Notes: generated by a model not told the origin, from the sequence alone. Shown: positions 46,504 through 59,600, counted from the first letter of the stretch. The stretch: 64,000 nt of DNA from Echinarachnius parma (GCA_037951105.1 JBAMJV010007701.1:47629-111628); one strand, 5' to 3'. Program-made: numbers and translations.

Positions 46504-47186
46504 GTCAGAAATAATCAACTATCAGAGGTTTTCTTGTTTAAATCTGGGAGTTGTGGCTCGCAATGTATACTAACTCTTTTCTTACATATACATGTTATGT
46601 ACAGACACACATACACACCACTTGTATATTCCCATGATCATATATACTAATACATAAATACAAAATACACAAAATATTGATCACAATAAATCACACACAC
46701 ACACTAGTGCACTCCATTAAGAACGTATACAAACCAAACAGGACTTTTGTATAATTGAAACGCATGGTGTGTTAAAATTTATTTATAATCAAGTTATTTT
46801 TAGTTTCTGTGTTTTTAACATGCGCTCATATGAATGGTAGTTAAATTAGTATTTTTTTCACTAGGCAGGACAAAAGAGGACTTCCTTGTTCGGAGTGTGT
46901 CCACAGTTAAAGGGTACCTCCGGACAGAGATTTAGCTCTCTTACATCAAAGACATATCCCAAATGAACATACAAAACAAGTCTGTGATCCTGAAAGTATT
47001 TCTACATTGCTAGGGAATCATTTTTAATATCACATATCACTCATTCTGTCAGCGCAGTTCCGATAACGATACCACTTAACGATCCTCTTATTGATCGCAT
47101 CTGCGATATATCGCAGCAAGCAGAGAAAATCTCGAAAATCGCTTGTGTGCGCGCGCTGCTGCAGCACAGTGCGTATAGACGGAGCT

Positions 47187-47222
<36 letters not shown>

Positions 47223-47600
47223 AGAGTAGCGCTATAAGGCCAAAACAATAAATTGTTGAATTGGAGTAACGGGCAACCAAACATTAGGGTAGGTAGGTAG
47301 GTTTTTTTTTTTTTTTTTTTCAGGATTCGCAAATTACACAAAAACACATATATAACACACAAATAACACATATCGCAATTGGAATTTTTTATTTCATCAT
47401 TTTTTTTTTTAATCAGAAAAAATAGGGTCGGCGGTATTTTTAGGGTCGGACGGGTTGCGAATATGCGTTTCCCAAACCATTCAGCAACTCCTTGTGAATT
47501 AGCGACTTGGTCAGAGACCATGCATACCCGAAATTTCCGACTTGTATAATTTCGAACATTTAGTCGAGTGCCGAACGAATAGCAAATACAAAAAAAACAT
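46504..47600. other. No gene; microsatellites
   Basis: Contains (GA)n at 47191-47220, T-runs at 47303-47320 and 47401-47411, and many short A/T and CA tracts. The 192-codon minus-strand frame crosses these low-complexity tracts and has no motif. Confidence 0.5.
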
Positions 47601-47604
47601 TGGA

Positions 47605-47675
47605 CCAAGGTAGGATTCGAACCAGGGATCTCTAGCGTATCAATCTAACTCTCTATCCACGGAGCTATTTCGGAT
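47605..47675 (-). mobile_element. tRNA-like sequence, probably SINE head or tRNA relic
   Basis: On the minus strand, TAGCTCCGTGGATAGAG resembles a tRNA A box/D arm and GGTTCGAATCC is a perfect B box. The T stem (CCTGG against CCTAC) and acceptor stem do not pair, so this is not a working tRNA. A T-rich tail does not follow directly. Confidence 0.5.
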
Positions 47676-48144
47676 TGCTTGATTGGTGTTGGTTTTTAAA
47701 ATATATATATACCCTAACACTAACCCTTACCATAACCCTAATGTACAAGCAATAGCATGTATACATATTGCATGCATGCAGAGATATGGTGCGATGCGGT
47801 GGCCGTGGCTAGAGTGCGAGCACGCGCGAAACGATACTAGTCGCATGGGCTATGCGATAAATCGCATACTACCATAATAACGTACGCGTATTGATTGAGC
47901 GGTCGTGCAAACAAAGTCGCGCGCGCGAACCAGTAAATAGCCGTGGTTCCGTAGGTCGTAGTAATTAATTGCATTGTTCTCAAATTACAGAAACATATCA
48001 GACCCCATGAGAGTATGATTGGTATTCAATTATAGTACCAAAACAACTAAGGATTGTTTTTATCATGCCCGGCGGTACCCTTTAATTAGTAGTGCCAACG
48101 TTTGTCCTCGGTTGAGAGTTTACAAATGCACAATTACGCAAACA

Positions 48145-48186
48145 TGCACACACACACACACACTTATACACACACATACACACACA
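48145..48186. repeat. (CA)n microsatellite
   Basis: CACACACACA with TTATACA interruptions. Confidence 0.9.
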
Positions 48187-48189
48187 GAA

Positions 48190-49000
48190 AATATCAATAG
48201 ACCTTTCTCTGTAAACAAAAAAATACACAAAATTGCTAGTGCTGTACATATTCATTATTTATCAAATAATTTAATAACCATACATCAATAGTCATGCTAT
48301 TTAAATTTTCAATAGTATAGCATGTGATTTAAAATAATTTTAAATGTTTTAAAATACAGTAAAATAATACAAAAAGAAGTTATAAATACATTTCAAGGTT
48401 AGATTTAATTCAAGGTGCAACAGTGATTCATACATAAACAACTATATAGGCTACATATTTGATGATCGCACATTGATATTTCTGGGAACGTCAATCAGAA
48501 AATATTTCTTCCTCAAACTCTTCCGACTTTTGTATTTCCTAATTTTCTATCTGACTAGAAATTGTTAAATTAAAGGAAGAACTACTCATGAAATTACATT
48601 AAATAATCAAACTAGTCCTATTGCACACAAAACTCTCAGAGGAATATAACATCTCATTCTCTGAGACGACTTTCATTACCACCGACTTGAAACAAGATAC
48701 TTTGGTCCAAATTCTTATTATAGGGTTACATCTGGCACTAGGTTATTTCAGTATATGGGTTGAATTTATTAAACACTAAACTTACAATTCAAAATTTTGT
48801 CCATAAATCAAACATAGCCTAAAGACTGAAGATATGTCACATGATGCAACCGAACCCCGGTAAAATTTAATTGATAATCTCCTTCCTGTGGATATCATTC
48901 TCTGATAAGAGATACAGACCAACATTGAAATTCAACAATCAGGAAGATTTAGGTGAATTTCATCTGAAATCGGGGAGATCAAATGCATACAACCTAATGA
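48190..49000. other. No feature recognised
   Basis: AT-rich, no open frame or repeat of note. A loose inverted theme around ATCATTCTCTGA and the neighbouring AATCAGGAAGATTTAGGTG was not resolved. Confidence 0.4.
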
Positions 49001-49002
49001 CA

Positions 49003-49406
49003 ATAGCGTCTTTTCGCTCGGCGACGGGACTATGGCTACAACGCTAATCTTAGCGGGGGGTCGCACTCAGAGCGAAAATTTCCCCGTAGCGGCCAAACCT
49101 AGTAGAGCCGCTACGCGGGTACGTGATCAGCCAATCAGAGCGCTTGGACGGCGAGGCTCGCTGCCTCACGTGTTTCATGCACTGATTCGTACACACGCGC
49201 TGCATGCACAGTATGTTGTGATTTGTACTGCCAAATACCGTATGCTTATAGTACAACATGCATGATAAATTGAACGAGTGAAACTCCCGCGTATTCAGAA
49301 TTGCGAAACTGCAAATAGATCGCGACGGTAGCCAGAGTACGGGGACGATCAAAGCTAATTTAAATCCCCCGTAGCCGCACTCCCGTCGCAGAGCGAAAAG
49401 ACGCTA
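49003..49406. mobile_element. TIR element (AATAGCGTCTTTTCGCTC ends)
   Basis: Ends AATAGCGTCTTTTCGCTC and GAGCGAAAAGACGCTATT are a perfect 18-bp inverted repeat, extended inward by GCGACGGGA / TCCCGTCGC and by further GTAGC.GC matches. About 404 bp and notably GC-rich inside, non-coding. No clear target duplication. Confidence 0.8.
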
Positions 49407-49769
49407 TTAATCTTTCAATAATCAGGGGAGATTGGCTGATGGATGAAATCCGATGCAGTAATCTTGGTCTATTTTCATGGAGTCTCCTGCGAAAACAGGG
49501 AGACTTGGCAGCTCTGGGGATGGACAGAAAACATCTATTGATTTGAGCCTCTATAAAGAGAGGTTGATTTAGTTCCCATTCCGAATACCATATCCTTTGT
49601 GAGTTGAGCAGAGATTCCTCCAGAGGATGGTCATGTTGATGTCGTAGATTTTAGTAAGCTGTGATCAATGATCACTGTATCGTCTTAGACAAAAGGTTTC
49701 TTTTATTGTTTCCAATAAAGAAATAAGCATGAGCATTGAAAAGAGTTTCAGGGACGAACAACCATCACA

Positions 49770-50245
49770 AGAGCTTTCTAGCTCGTTAGTTGAGCACGGT
49801 AGAATATTATGGTCCTAGGCTGGGCGTTCATGACTAATCATAGGTAATGACGTCACGGTACGTCATTTCAGACTTTAGTGAAAACTCTGCATGATACATT
49901 TACTAATGAACCGCTACTCACCATGTTTTATAGCAAAAGAAAAAGAAGAGTCACAAGAGAGGATTCAAACCCATGACCCTAAGAGTGATGTCCACATCAT
50001 GACCAGTAGGCCACGTTAACGGCTGATGATCGGTGTTGGTTTCATTGTAAGTATACTCCTCAAACTCACCCAACCCGTAATCCTAGTTATGAATATTCAT
50101 GATACTGAGAAGAGTGCGGGTGACGTACCATGACGTCATGACCTTATGTTTTATTCATGAACGCCCAGCTAGCACCATAATATATTACCGTTGAGCACCT
50201 GTCTAGCAATCAGTAAGGTCTCGGGTTCAAGCCTCAGGGAAGCCC
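49770..50245 (+). mobile_element. tRNA-derived SINE split by a hAT-like MITE
   Basis: GAGCTTTCTAGCTCGTTAGT with TTGAGCAC (A-box half) is followed, after the 49798-50190 insertion, by CTGTCTAGCAATCAGTAAGG and TCTCGGGTTCAAGCCTCAGG (B box GGGTTCAAGCC). Joined in order these give the usual A-to-B spacing of a tRNA-like SINE head. Confidence 0.65.
49798..50190. mobile_element. hAT-like MITE inserted between SINE promoter boxes
   Basis: Direct repeats GTTGAGCAC at 49789-49797 and 50190-50198 (an 8-bp duplication with one ambiguous base) flank a 392-393-bp element whose ends, GGTAGAATATTATGGT..., GGGCGTTCATGA and TCATGAACGCCC..., ACCATAATATATTACC, are inverted repeats of about 40 bp. The interior itself holds a tRNA-like stretch on the minus strand (GTGGCCTACTGGTCATGATG and GGGTTTGAATCC), so tRNA-like sequence lies inside an element that split another tRNA-like sequence. 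Confidence 0.8.
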
Positions 50246-50254
50246 AATTTTCAT

Positions 50255-50640
50255 TTTGTCATGCTGTGATCACCGACTACTATCTTCTCTAACAAGAGTT
50301 CATTAAAAGAATTTCCTTTTCACTGGAGATGCAAACAAATTTGTTATGATAGTAGGTAATCTTCTCTTACAAAAGATAGTAAGATTGGGATAAATTTCAA
50401 AGTATCACTCAGTGTCTGTTCGAGGAGCATGTCAATGTCATACTCCTTGTCATGCTGTGATTGATGACCACCATCTTCTCCGAAAGAAAGGGTTTATTCT
50501 GAGAATTTCCCCTTCAAAGTAGAAGCAAGCCAAATTGTTTTAAGGTCGATTTCAATTTCAGACAAATGGGGCAATCTCCTGGGGTCAATCAGCGTCTGTT
50601 CGAGGGGCGTGTCGATGTCGTACTCCTTCGCATGCTGTGT
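50255..50640. repeat. Degenerate tandem copies of the CDK20 terminal exon
   Basis: The exon stretch AGCGTCTGTTCGAGGGGCGT...TACTCCT (50591-50627) recurs as AGTGTCTGTTCGAGGAGCAT...TACTCCT (50411-50447), and GTCATGCTGTGAT...ATCTTCTC at 50448-50480 recurs at 50258-50300, giving a unit of about 180-190 bp. The downstream copy would still encode KEYDID.LLEQTLSD on the minus strand but lies beyond the stop, so it is now 3' UTR. Confidence 0.75.
50493..50498 (-). promoter_or_regulatory. AATAAA overlapping the CDK20 stop codon
   Basis: The minus strand reads GAATAAACC, so a canonical polyadenylation hexamer begins one base before the TAA stop (50496-50494). Whether it is used is unknown; if so the 3' UTR would be only about 20-30 bases. 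Confidence 0.3.
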
Positions 50641-53600
50641 TCGTCGACCACGCCTGCTGCGTTGAGGAATGGACAGCTCTGAGTGGTGGGCTGGGAGGGG
50701 CTCGGTGAAGAAGTAAAGGGTGGAGTAGTGCCTACAGAGGGAGAAATAAATAAACAAGGCGATAGCCGTAATGTGTCTCGCCCAATTGCGCACATTCATG
50801 CCAACAAAATTTGGTTACAAACAGATGCAGGGTTGGAAAGTTATCAACCATTATAGAGTCTTGCAGGTAAATTTTCACATTTGACCTCATTTGACCTACT
50901 TATGTGACCTTTGACCCCAGCATATCCATGGAGCCGATATAGGGCATTTTACCAATCAAGTTACTTATAGAGAGCCTAATTGTGAAAATTAGGCCATCTA
51001 GACGCTGTAGTTCCTTTAAGATTTACTGTATGTGGGTAAGCGTGTCATGATTGATTTGATCGATCGGGACTAATTTTTATTATATTTTTTCATGAAGATA
51101 ATATGCAATTGGCAGAAAACTGTGATTGAGCGTCAATATCTATCTATCTTGTTATTGCATGATCCTCTCGGAATGTGTTATAATGACACGCCTGTTTATT
51201 CACATTTACATTTATAGTGTTTACCTTGATTAAGTTGTCAGAATGTGCAGTAGACCTGAATATGGAGCCATTGTCAACTGAAGGTGAATTCTCCTTTTGT
51301 TGGAGAATGGCTGTGTGTTATGAATAGTGTTGTGGTGATTACACAATAGCAATGCATTTGCAACGTTTCAATTTGGACTTTGCACCATATATTCAGGTGC
51401 AATGCATGTCTTTTAAATGAACATTACAAATGGAGCGTAGTGTAAAGGGGAATAAACATGCCTGATATGATACCTTGTTCATGTAAGATATTATAGGACA
51501 AGAAATGAACGCTCAATCTTGATTTTGTGGAAATGTTTGTGAGGGGTTTATATGCACAACCAGAAGCCAATTAACATGGAAACTCTTTCGAAGTTCAGCT
51601 AACATGACGACATAGTGACAACTATGTCATTGATTTTAATTCAGTAGCTCATTATCTATATGCCCAATCTCACAAGCTATGATATAATGAAACAAATTTG
51701 ACTGATTAAACAACTGACGGGGTTGGCACGAGAATACGTTTTCATAGCCCTTAATGATACTAAGAACATGAAGTGTTATATTTTTTTCTGAAAGAATTTA
51801 AAACTGTTCGCTGATTGCTTTATCATGGTTATGCTCTGTTCTTGTATAAATATGCTCATGTTGGCCACATATGCGTATTGGAAACTCCTTAGAAATTGTT
51901 ATCAAATTTGATAGGGTTATTGTTTTTTGTTTTTTGAAAATCAATTTATTTGATTTTCTGATTATTTTATTGTTTTTATATTCCCTGTATGACCCCTGTT
52001 GCATTGTTCCTGTTTCCAAGAGTTTGGAGATTTCTCTTAAATAGACGAGTCGATCATCTTAGCTGAACTTGAATAATGATTTTCAAAAGTTTTCGTTCTA
52101 ATCAGAAAACATCTCAATGCCAAAACATCAAAATTGAAATCCAAGATCTCCATTTTGACAATACATGATTTGCATATTATGCAATCGTTTTGTTATCATA
52201 AGTTCAGAAGAGACCATCAAGTTAGCTCAATTAGGGGGGGGGGGGGGGAAATACTCGATAAAAGATACGAAAATTGACACAAAACAGGTAAAAAGATAAC
52301 TACTTTGAAATCATGACCATTATTTCAGCAATTGTTGAAGATTTAGTTGATTTTGGGCACGTATATTTGAGTTTAGTAGGGTACTCTTGACGAGCGCGTC
52401 ACGGGCAGCTAGCGGCGTAGGTTGCCGACATCGGAGTGCGGGTACAAAAGTGAACTAGCGCCTCAAATGCGTGAGTCTCACGCTCAATGCGTGAGAGTTG
52501 GCAACCCTGCAATGTATATACTTCTTTTTTAATGCACTATTAAAAGAAACAAAATTTTCAGTGCCATTACATCATTAGCTGATATCCAAAACTATGTATG
52601 TTAGAATTTGCATCACATGAAGTATCAGAATTGTGATTAAATAAATGATACCATTTGTCTCCACCATCAGAATCAAATGAGCTTTAAGAATTTTATATTG
52701 CTGTAACTAAAGGCAGGGCTCCACACTCACCTTTTTAGTCAGTGGCCCAGTTGGGCCAGTGAAATCTTCCCATTCTGGTGGCCCGAAAGAAAATATACTG
52801 GCCCCAAAATTGTATTTCATGAGTAAGCTTTTTACTATTCAAAATATCACTTTTCCTAATAGATGAAGCATGACATAAAAGAAAATAAGATTTTTTCAGT
52901 TTGTCAATGTCGGTTGCAAATCTGCTTGCCCGATCGAGCCACCAAAATATGACTTTTATACATTTGTCTGGCCCCAAGTGCAATTTCACTGGCCCCGGGC
53001 CAGGCGGGCCAGTGCAAGTGTCGAGCCTTGCTAAAGGCATGAACCTCATTGTCCACTATGTTACAAATCCTGTTTCATGTCAAGGGCTGGTCAATTCTCA
53101 CCTCATTAGCTGATATTCTCTGCTTTGATGGATAGACTAAAAACTTCTTCACAAGATCCAGCGCCTAAAAAAAAACAAACACAGGAAATAACTTGTTTAA
53201 TGTGTGTACCTGTGATAAACTACCAATTATGTAACCTGCTGCTTATGGGAACCTGGTGGGCTGTGGGCAAAGTCTTTGAGGATTTCTAGAATCTCAAAGG
53301 ATAAGGCTTAACAATATTTGGTATGACCAACGGGGAATCAAAACAAGGACTTCCTGTGGCATGAGAGGTAGAGAGAGGTTGCTCTAACCAGAAAGCCACA
53401 AAGCTGCTAATTAACAATCATGGTTCATCGCTTTACTGCCCGGTCAGATATCAACGGATCTCGAAACGTATGCCAAACGAATAGACAATTTGCGAAATTA
53501 AATTATCCAGTGATGAAAGTCGTCTACCATTGCTTCATGTACAAAACATATGAACAACGTACATCACCGGACAAGGAACGGACAAGAAACGTATAGAACG

Positions 53601-56600
53601 GATGGAAAAATTAGCTCTCCGTTTGACATCCGTTGACATCCGTTTTCGCAATCCTTGATATGTGACCGGGCTTATTAACCCCATTAGGGCTGATCTTGTA
53701 ATAAACTGCAGTCCATTAGGATGGCATGTTTTACAAAAATAAAATTTTCTTTAATCCGCTTTAATTTGATCGTGCTCACCTCTGGTGATGCATCAGGTAC
53801 TATCAAGCTCCATGGGAATGGGTGGTTTCTCAGGGAATGTGATCTTGTTGTAGTCTGGCAGGTCCTTCATTCCCTGTAGGAGAAACATAGAACAAAACAT
53901 TGATTTAAATTTTAACCCCCCAAAATTTAATTTTATATGCATGATTTGTTGATGATTATTGTGAAGCTATTAATTTCATTACAAAAAGGTTAGGGTTAGG
54001 GTTATATGGAAACTGTATCATAGCAAAATGTGAAGAAACTTTGTTAACTGTCATCATGGGCCAAACACCATTACCATAATCACCATCATCATCTTCTTCT
54101 TATCATAATCACCATCATCATCAAATTTTAATTGCAATGCTTCCTTCTCCTCCTCATCATCATAATTAATAATCATCATCTTCATCAACATCATCAGCAT
54201 AATCATCATCACCACTGTCACTTATCATCTTCCTTATCACCATTGTTATTATCATCATCATCACCACCACCATCATCATAATCATTACCAAAACGATCAT
54301 CATCACCATCACCATCATCATACACTATTATCATATCCTACCGGCCATGTCTTCTCTGTTGGTGTTCCCAGGACCCGCAGCACACAGCACAGCTGCTCGA
54401 GTGTCGTTCTCTCCTGGGAAGATGGGGGAGTTATTCAGGAGCTCACCAAAGATGCAACCAACAGCCCTGTCAATGTAAATGCATAAGGTCGGATTTGACA
54501 GGTGGTGACGATTGCATCGGTCACAAAGTAAGGACAGGGTCAGAGGTGTTTATTAAGCTAAGATGCTTTCATGAAGCTGGAGAGTCATAAATGTCAAAGT
54601 TATGTTAAAGGGACCACCATGCAAAGAACAACACATAGTTTTATGATTTGGTATCGTTTTGTGAGATCAAATAGATACCCAATATTTGAAAAGGTTGTGT
54701 AATTCATAAACAAAGCAATTAATTACCACCACTTACGGAACCACTATTATTTCCTGGTTCCGTACAAGCCAAACATTTGCGAGCAGGGTAGGAAACACAC
54801 GGGGGCTGAGGGCGATTTTGCCCCTAATTTTCAAAATAGCCCCCTTAATTCAGTAGGTAGCCCCTAAAATTACCATAGGGTATTATGTTAAATATTTTGT
54901 GATATCCATCAGATTTGAAAAAGTAGCCCCCTAAAATTAAAAATAATTCCTGCATTGTTTGCGAGTACGTCAATGCTCTTCACGCGTACATTTGGAGACA
55001 ATAGAATCCCGGACGATTCGTTCGCTCTGGACAAATTAGTCTTCGTAATTCAGAACCCATGAATAATGCTTTAGAATGGTGATGCGTTTTCCAATTATTT
55101 TTTTTTTCTGGAAACATATTTTCGTGAACTTGTTGATGGAATGGACTACTAAAGGTGTTACCTTTCAATTATAAGAATATTATTTTGGGATGATGGTACC
55201 TTTAAGGTTGTGTACAAACATAGCCAAGAGCCTCCTGTGAAATCGGGCCTTGATCTTTACCCTTGAGTACTGTTTCCTAGATATCTCTGGTGGTGATCAA
55301 TGGGGAATGTGTGTTACAGAAAAATTATATAGTCCTCGATACACCTCATGAAGGCAAATTAAAGTGATCCATTAACTTCATACGTTTTTTTCTCTAAAAT
55401 TTATATTTGAAACTTCAATCATGTACCAATAACATTGCTCGATTCGTCGGAATGACGTGTGATAGTTTTATAGAAAAAAGAACACTGTCTACCCAGTGTA
55501 AAAAAAGAAAATTGATGTCAAGAGGTAGAAGAGAAAATGTAGAAGCTGTATAAAGGTGATTTTAGTTGAATTTGACAAAGTTCACTTTAATTTACTTACC
55601 ACAAATCAGCTCCCTCATCATACTTTCTGGCCCCATACAGAAGTTCTGGTGCACGATACCATCTGCATTTCACAAAAGTTCAATAAGAAATCATTAGCAA
55701 TATGAAAATTTAATTTTCAAAGACTAAGTACTATAGCATAAAATGTTTTTGAAATAAGATGCCAAAAGAAGAGGCAGTAATCAGTAAAAAAAATTGCACT
55801 AAATTCAACAAAAACTTTAACTTTGAAGTTCAGATTGTCTTAAAAAAACATTGTCCAAAAATGTTAAATCTTTATTACCTCCAAAATGACCTCCTCGTTC
55901 AGGTTCTAATATTTTATAACAAACAAATTAATCTGATATGTTCCAAGTAAAAGAATGCATGTAAATTGAGTTACCTAGTGGCCACTTGGTGACTGTACAG
56001 TCTGCCTTCATCGTTGCTGAACACTCTGGCCAGTCCAAAGTCAGGGGCAATCTTCAGGTGCCCAGTCTCGCTGATCAAAAGGTTAGCCGGCTTCAAGTCC
56101 TGGTAAAATAAAAAGGAAAAGGTTTACCACCACAAGATGATAAATTACCCTTGGTCATCGGGTACAGTTCAAATAACCCGCACAATTATCTTGTGCACCA
56201 TTTCAATTCCTGGGACCAAAGACCAGGCAAAAACATTGACAGGGATATGGCTGCCCTTAGCTGCCTACACATGAGCAGTCTGAGAATTACGTTTCATGGG
56301 CAATCATAAAATTAGTGGGAAAAGATCTGTATGAATGAGAAAGTACTCTTCTTAAAGGGGACAGTCCCTCTTTTACAAAACGTCTGAACTGTTTCCAGTT
56401 GACGGATGGGGATGAATGAAACACACAACAAAAAATCAGATGAAAACGAATGCGTCCCTCCATCAGACTATATATCGGTCAATAAAAGAGTTAACTGATT
56501 TAGCATAATATTACAACTATATTGTACTTATTCTTGTAAAGGTATTGTGAAGCCGACATTTGTAAAGGTATGTCACGGAAACAAATCTCAAAAAGTGAAG

Positions 56601-59600
56601 AATATGTAATTACATGTAGTCAGTTTAAGCGAGTTTGGTTATTTTGCCTAGTGTGCGGTCATGCTATTCTTATGTATGCGCAGGTCACGTAGCTAGCGTG
56701 GGTCACGTAGGGGTCACGCATAGCGTTGTGGTACTTCGTGGAATCAGTGAACGTACTTCCTCACTGGGGTGAATATACGTATAATGCAACAAGAACTTAC
56801 TTCCTCACTGGGTGAATATACGTATAATGCACAATTGTTTGTTGGACGACGGTTTATTAGTTTTAGGACTATAACTCCACGAAAAGAGATTTCAAGCCCT
56901 AATTTTTCAGGCATGCTATTAAATGATATTTTCTTTCATATAAGACAATAACCTCGCAACTTTTGAAATTTGGCTTGCAAAAGAGGGAATGTCCCCTTTA
57001 AGAAAATGTCAGCACATTAAAGTGATCCATTCATGATCACTAGCTTGCCTACAGGAACCTGGTGGGCTATTTACAAAATCTATGGGATTTCAGAATCTTG
57101 AAGTCAAATGGTTAACTTTTCAAATTCAACCAAAATCACATGGAGCTGTCATATTTCCCAAAATGAAAGGTTTTGATTTGTCAAATGTTCTTCTAATTAT
57201 GGACATATTTCCGATTGTAAGTATGTAGTAGTAGGTGATAAAATCTGACATAAATGTTCACTTTTTTGTTCACACATCGTTCAGAAGAATGTTCTCATGA
57301 AATTTAATGGATTACTTAATAGAATATATTGCAACTGTCATACTTTTTTTCCTACTTACCCTGTGCATGATGGAGTTCTGATGGCAGTGCGCGATTCCCT
57401 TGAGCAGCATCAGCATGTAACTCTTGACCTGTGCCTCGGTCAGCGGCTGGTCAGAGTTGCGGATCACCTCGGAGAGGTCAGAGAGCATGAACTCAAAGAC
57501 CAGCACAAAACCCGTCCCGTGCGGAAAGACATCTTTTAGCTTCACAACCTTTTGACCACAAAAAAAGAGGATGGAAAATACCTTATAATAGAATAGAAGT
57601 TGAAATAAAACCTTGCAGCTAAGTACGATGGAACAAATCTCATCATGAAACTCAGAATATGTGAGTGTAGGGACAATGCTGAAGGTTGCTGAAATGTTTA
57701 AATGAAATCAACAAGCTGAATAATATTGCACATTGACAAGATACTCTGGCAATTAATGTAAAAATAAAACAATTATTTCAAAATGTTATAATTTGACAAA
57801 AAGTAGACTCATGTTTGATTCAGGGTGATGAAAGAATTGATGGTCTTTTCAAGTAAAAGTATTTGCATAACCGCACCCATGTATTTCCGCATCCCCAACT
57901 TTTGGTTGTCATTTTAGAGGGAAATTTAAAACATTCTTAGATGATCAAAATGTGCTGGGGATTAGTGTGACATTTTAGACTTAAAACATTCAGGCTTTTC
58001 ACCCTAACTTTGGTAAGCACACACAAAACAACACATGTTATATAGCATTGTTTCTGATTGGAGCACAACATACAGAAAATCTGATCATGCTTTTTTCCTG
58101 CACATTAACTGTGATATCATAACCATATGTTGTATTTTCATGAATATTTTTCTCAATCTCTGAGTATTAACCATGCAGGAAAAACGTGCGGTTAATACAT
58201 CAACAAAATAACAGTACTTAAAGGGGAATTAACCCTTAGCCTTTTGACTTACTGGATGTGATGAGAGCATAACTACTATCATTGCTAGTCACTTATTTCC
58301 TCATGAATATTCCCAATAATGAAAATAATCATTATTTTATGGCCCACTGTCGTCTGCTTTCAATGCCAACAGGAGGCGGCCATTTCTTCAACTTCTCGCG
58401 GTGAAATGACGTGTCAGGCGGAGAACACAATAACGGGTTACGATAATGCTATTGTGTTCTCCGCCTGCCACGTCATTTCCACCGCGAGTAGTTGAGAAAT
58501 GGCCGCCTCCTATGGGCATTGAAAGCAGACGACAGTGGTCATAAAATATTGATTATTTTTGTAATCGGGAATAATTCATGAGGAAATAAGTGACTAGCAA
58601 TGATAGTAGTTATGCTCTCATCACATCCAGTAAGTAAAAAGGATAAGGGTTAATTCCCCTTTAAACCGTTCAGGACTGGTCCTGATATATTCGGGCTTTG
58701 GTCTATGGAGAATACATGTTGTAGCAAAATCAGTCCATCCTGACGGGTTAATAGATGATGCGATCCACTATACCACATTAACATCTTGCAAATGCCATAC
58801 TTACAAACTGGTTCTCTTCGATTTCTTGTAGTGCCTTGATTTCTCTAGGATATAAATTAAGAAAATAAATAGTGATAGCACAGGTCAATGTAATATCACA
58901 TAATTAATAATACAAGGGCAGATTTGAATCAATTAGTTAAATGTTATTGTTTGCATCTTTTTGAAAATCTTTCCAAAAGTACTTGCTCCTGTTTTACTCC
59001 CTAAAATTATTGGGCTGTTTTTTTAAAAATGCCACTGTCCAAATGTAATCATTACTTTACACATCATTTCTCCATCTAAGGCAACACTTACATGGTGTCC
59101 TACTAATTAGCGCGAACAAGTGCAAACAAGCCAAACTAATTTACTGCGAACAAATTTACTGCGAACTATTTACATGCAAACAAGCGCAAACAGGATTTAC
59201 TGCAAACTATTTACTGCGAACAAGCACGAACAAGATTTACTGCAAACAAATCTTGATGGAGGCAGTCCTAAAAAAATCAACAGATTATTTCCTGAGGGGC
59301 ATTATATTTCTACAATTCACCATTTAATTATACAGTATTCAGGATGTTATGTAACTTTGTTCAAACACTAGACCATTCAGTTTTTAAAAGGCACAAACAT
59401 ATTATACATACCCAAAGGACAATTTTGCATTCCCAAAATCGTAGACTGTATTGAATTATTTTGTGTAGATTTTGCTTACCCGATTTGTCTAAATCTGACC
59501 TTTTACTTGACCAAGGCAATGATAAAAAACATGTGCACTCGCATTAACTTGTATAATTGTAGTAGTTGTTTTCGTGTGAATTCTATTAGAATGGTTTATT

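Noticed and set aside
47030..47608. 192-codon minus-strand frame, the longest in the window
   Set aside because: Runs through GA, T and A homopolymer tracts; no domain, no conserved pattern, composition like repeats.
47605..47675. Functional tRNA gene
   Set aside because: Good B box, but the T and acceptor stems do not pair; treated as a SINE or relic.
52735..53049. 104-codon minus-strand frame in the CDK20 region
   Set aside because: It coincides with the hAT MITE, whose other copy at 13045 does not conserve the frame.
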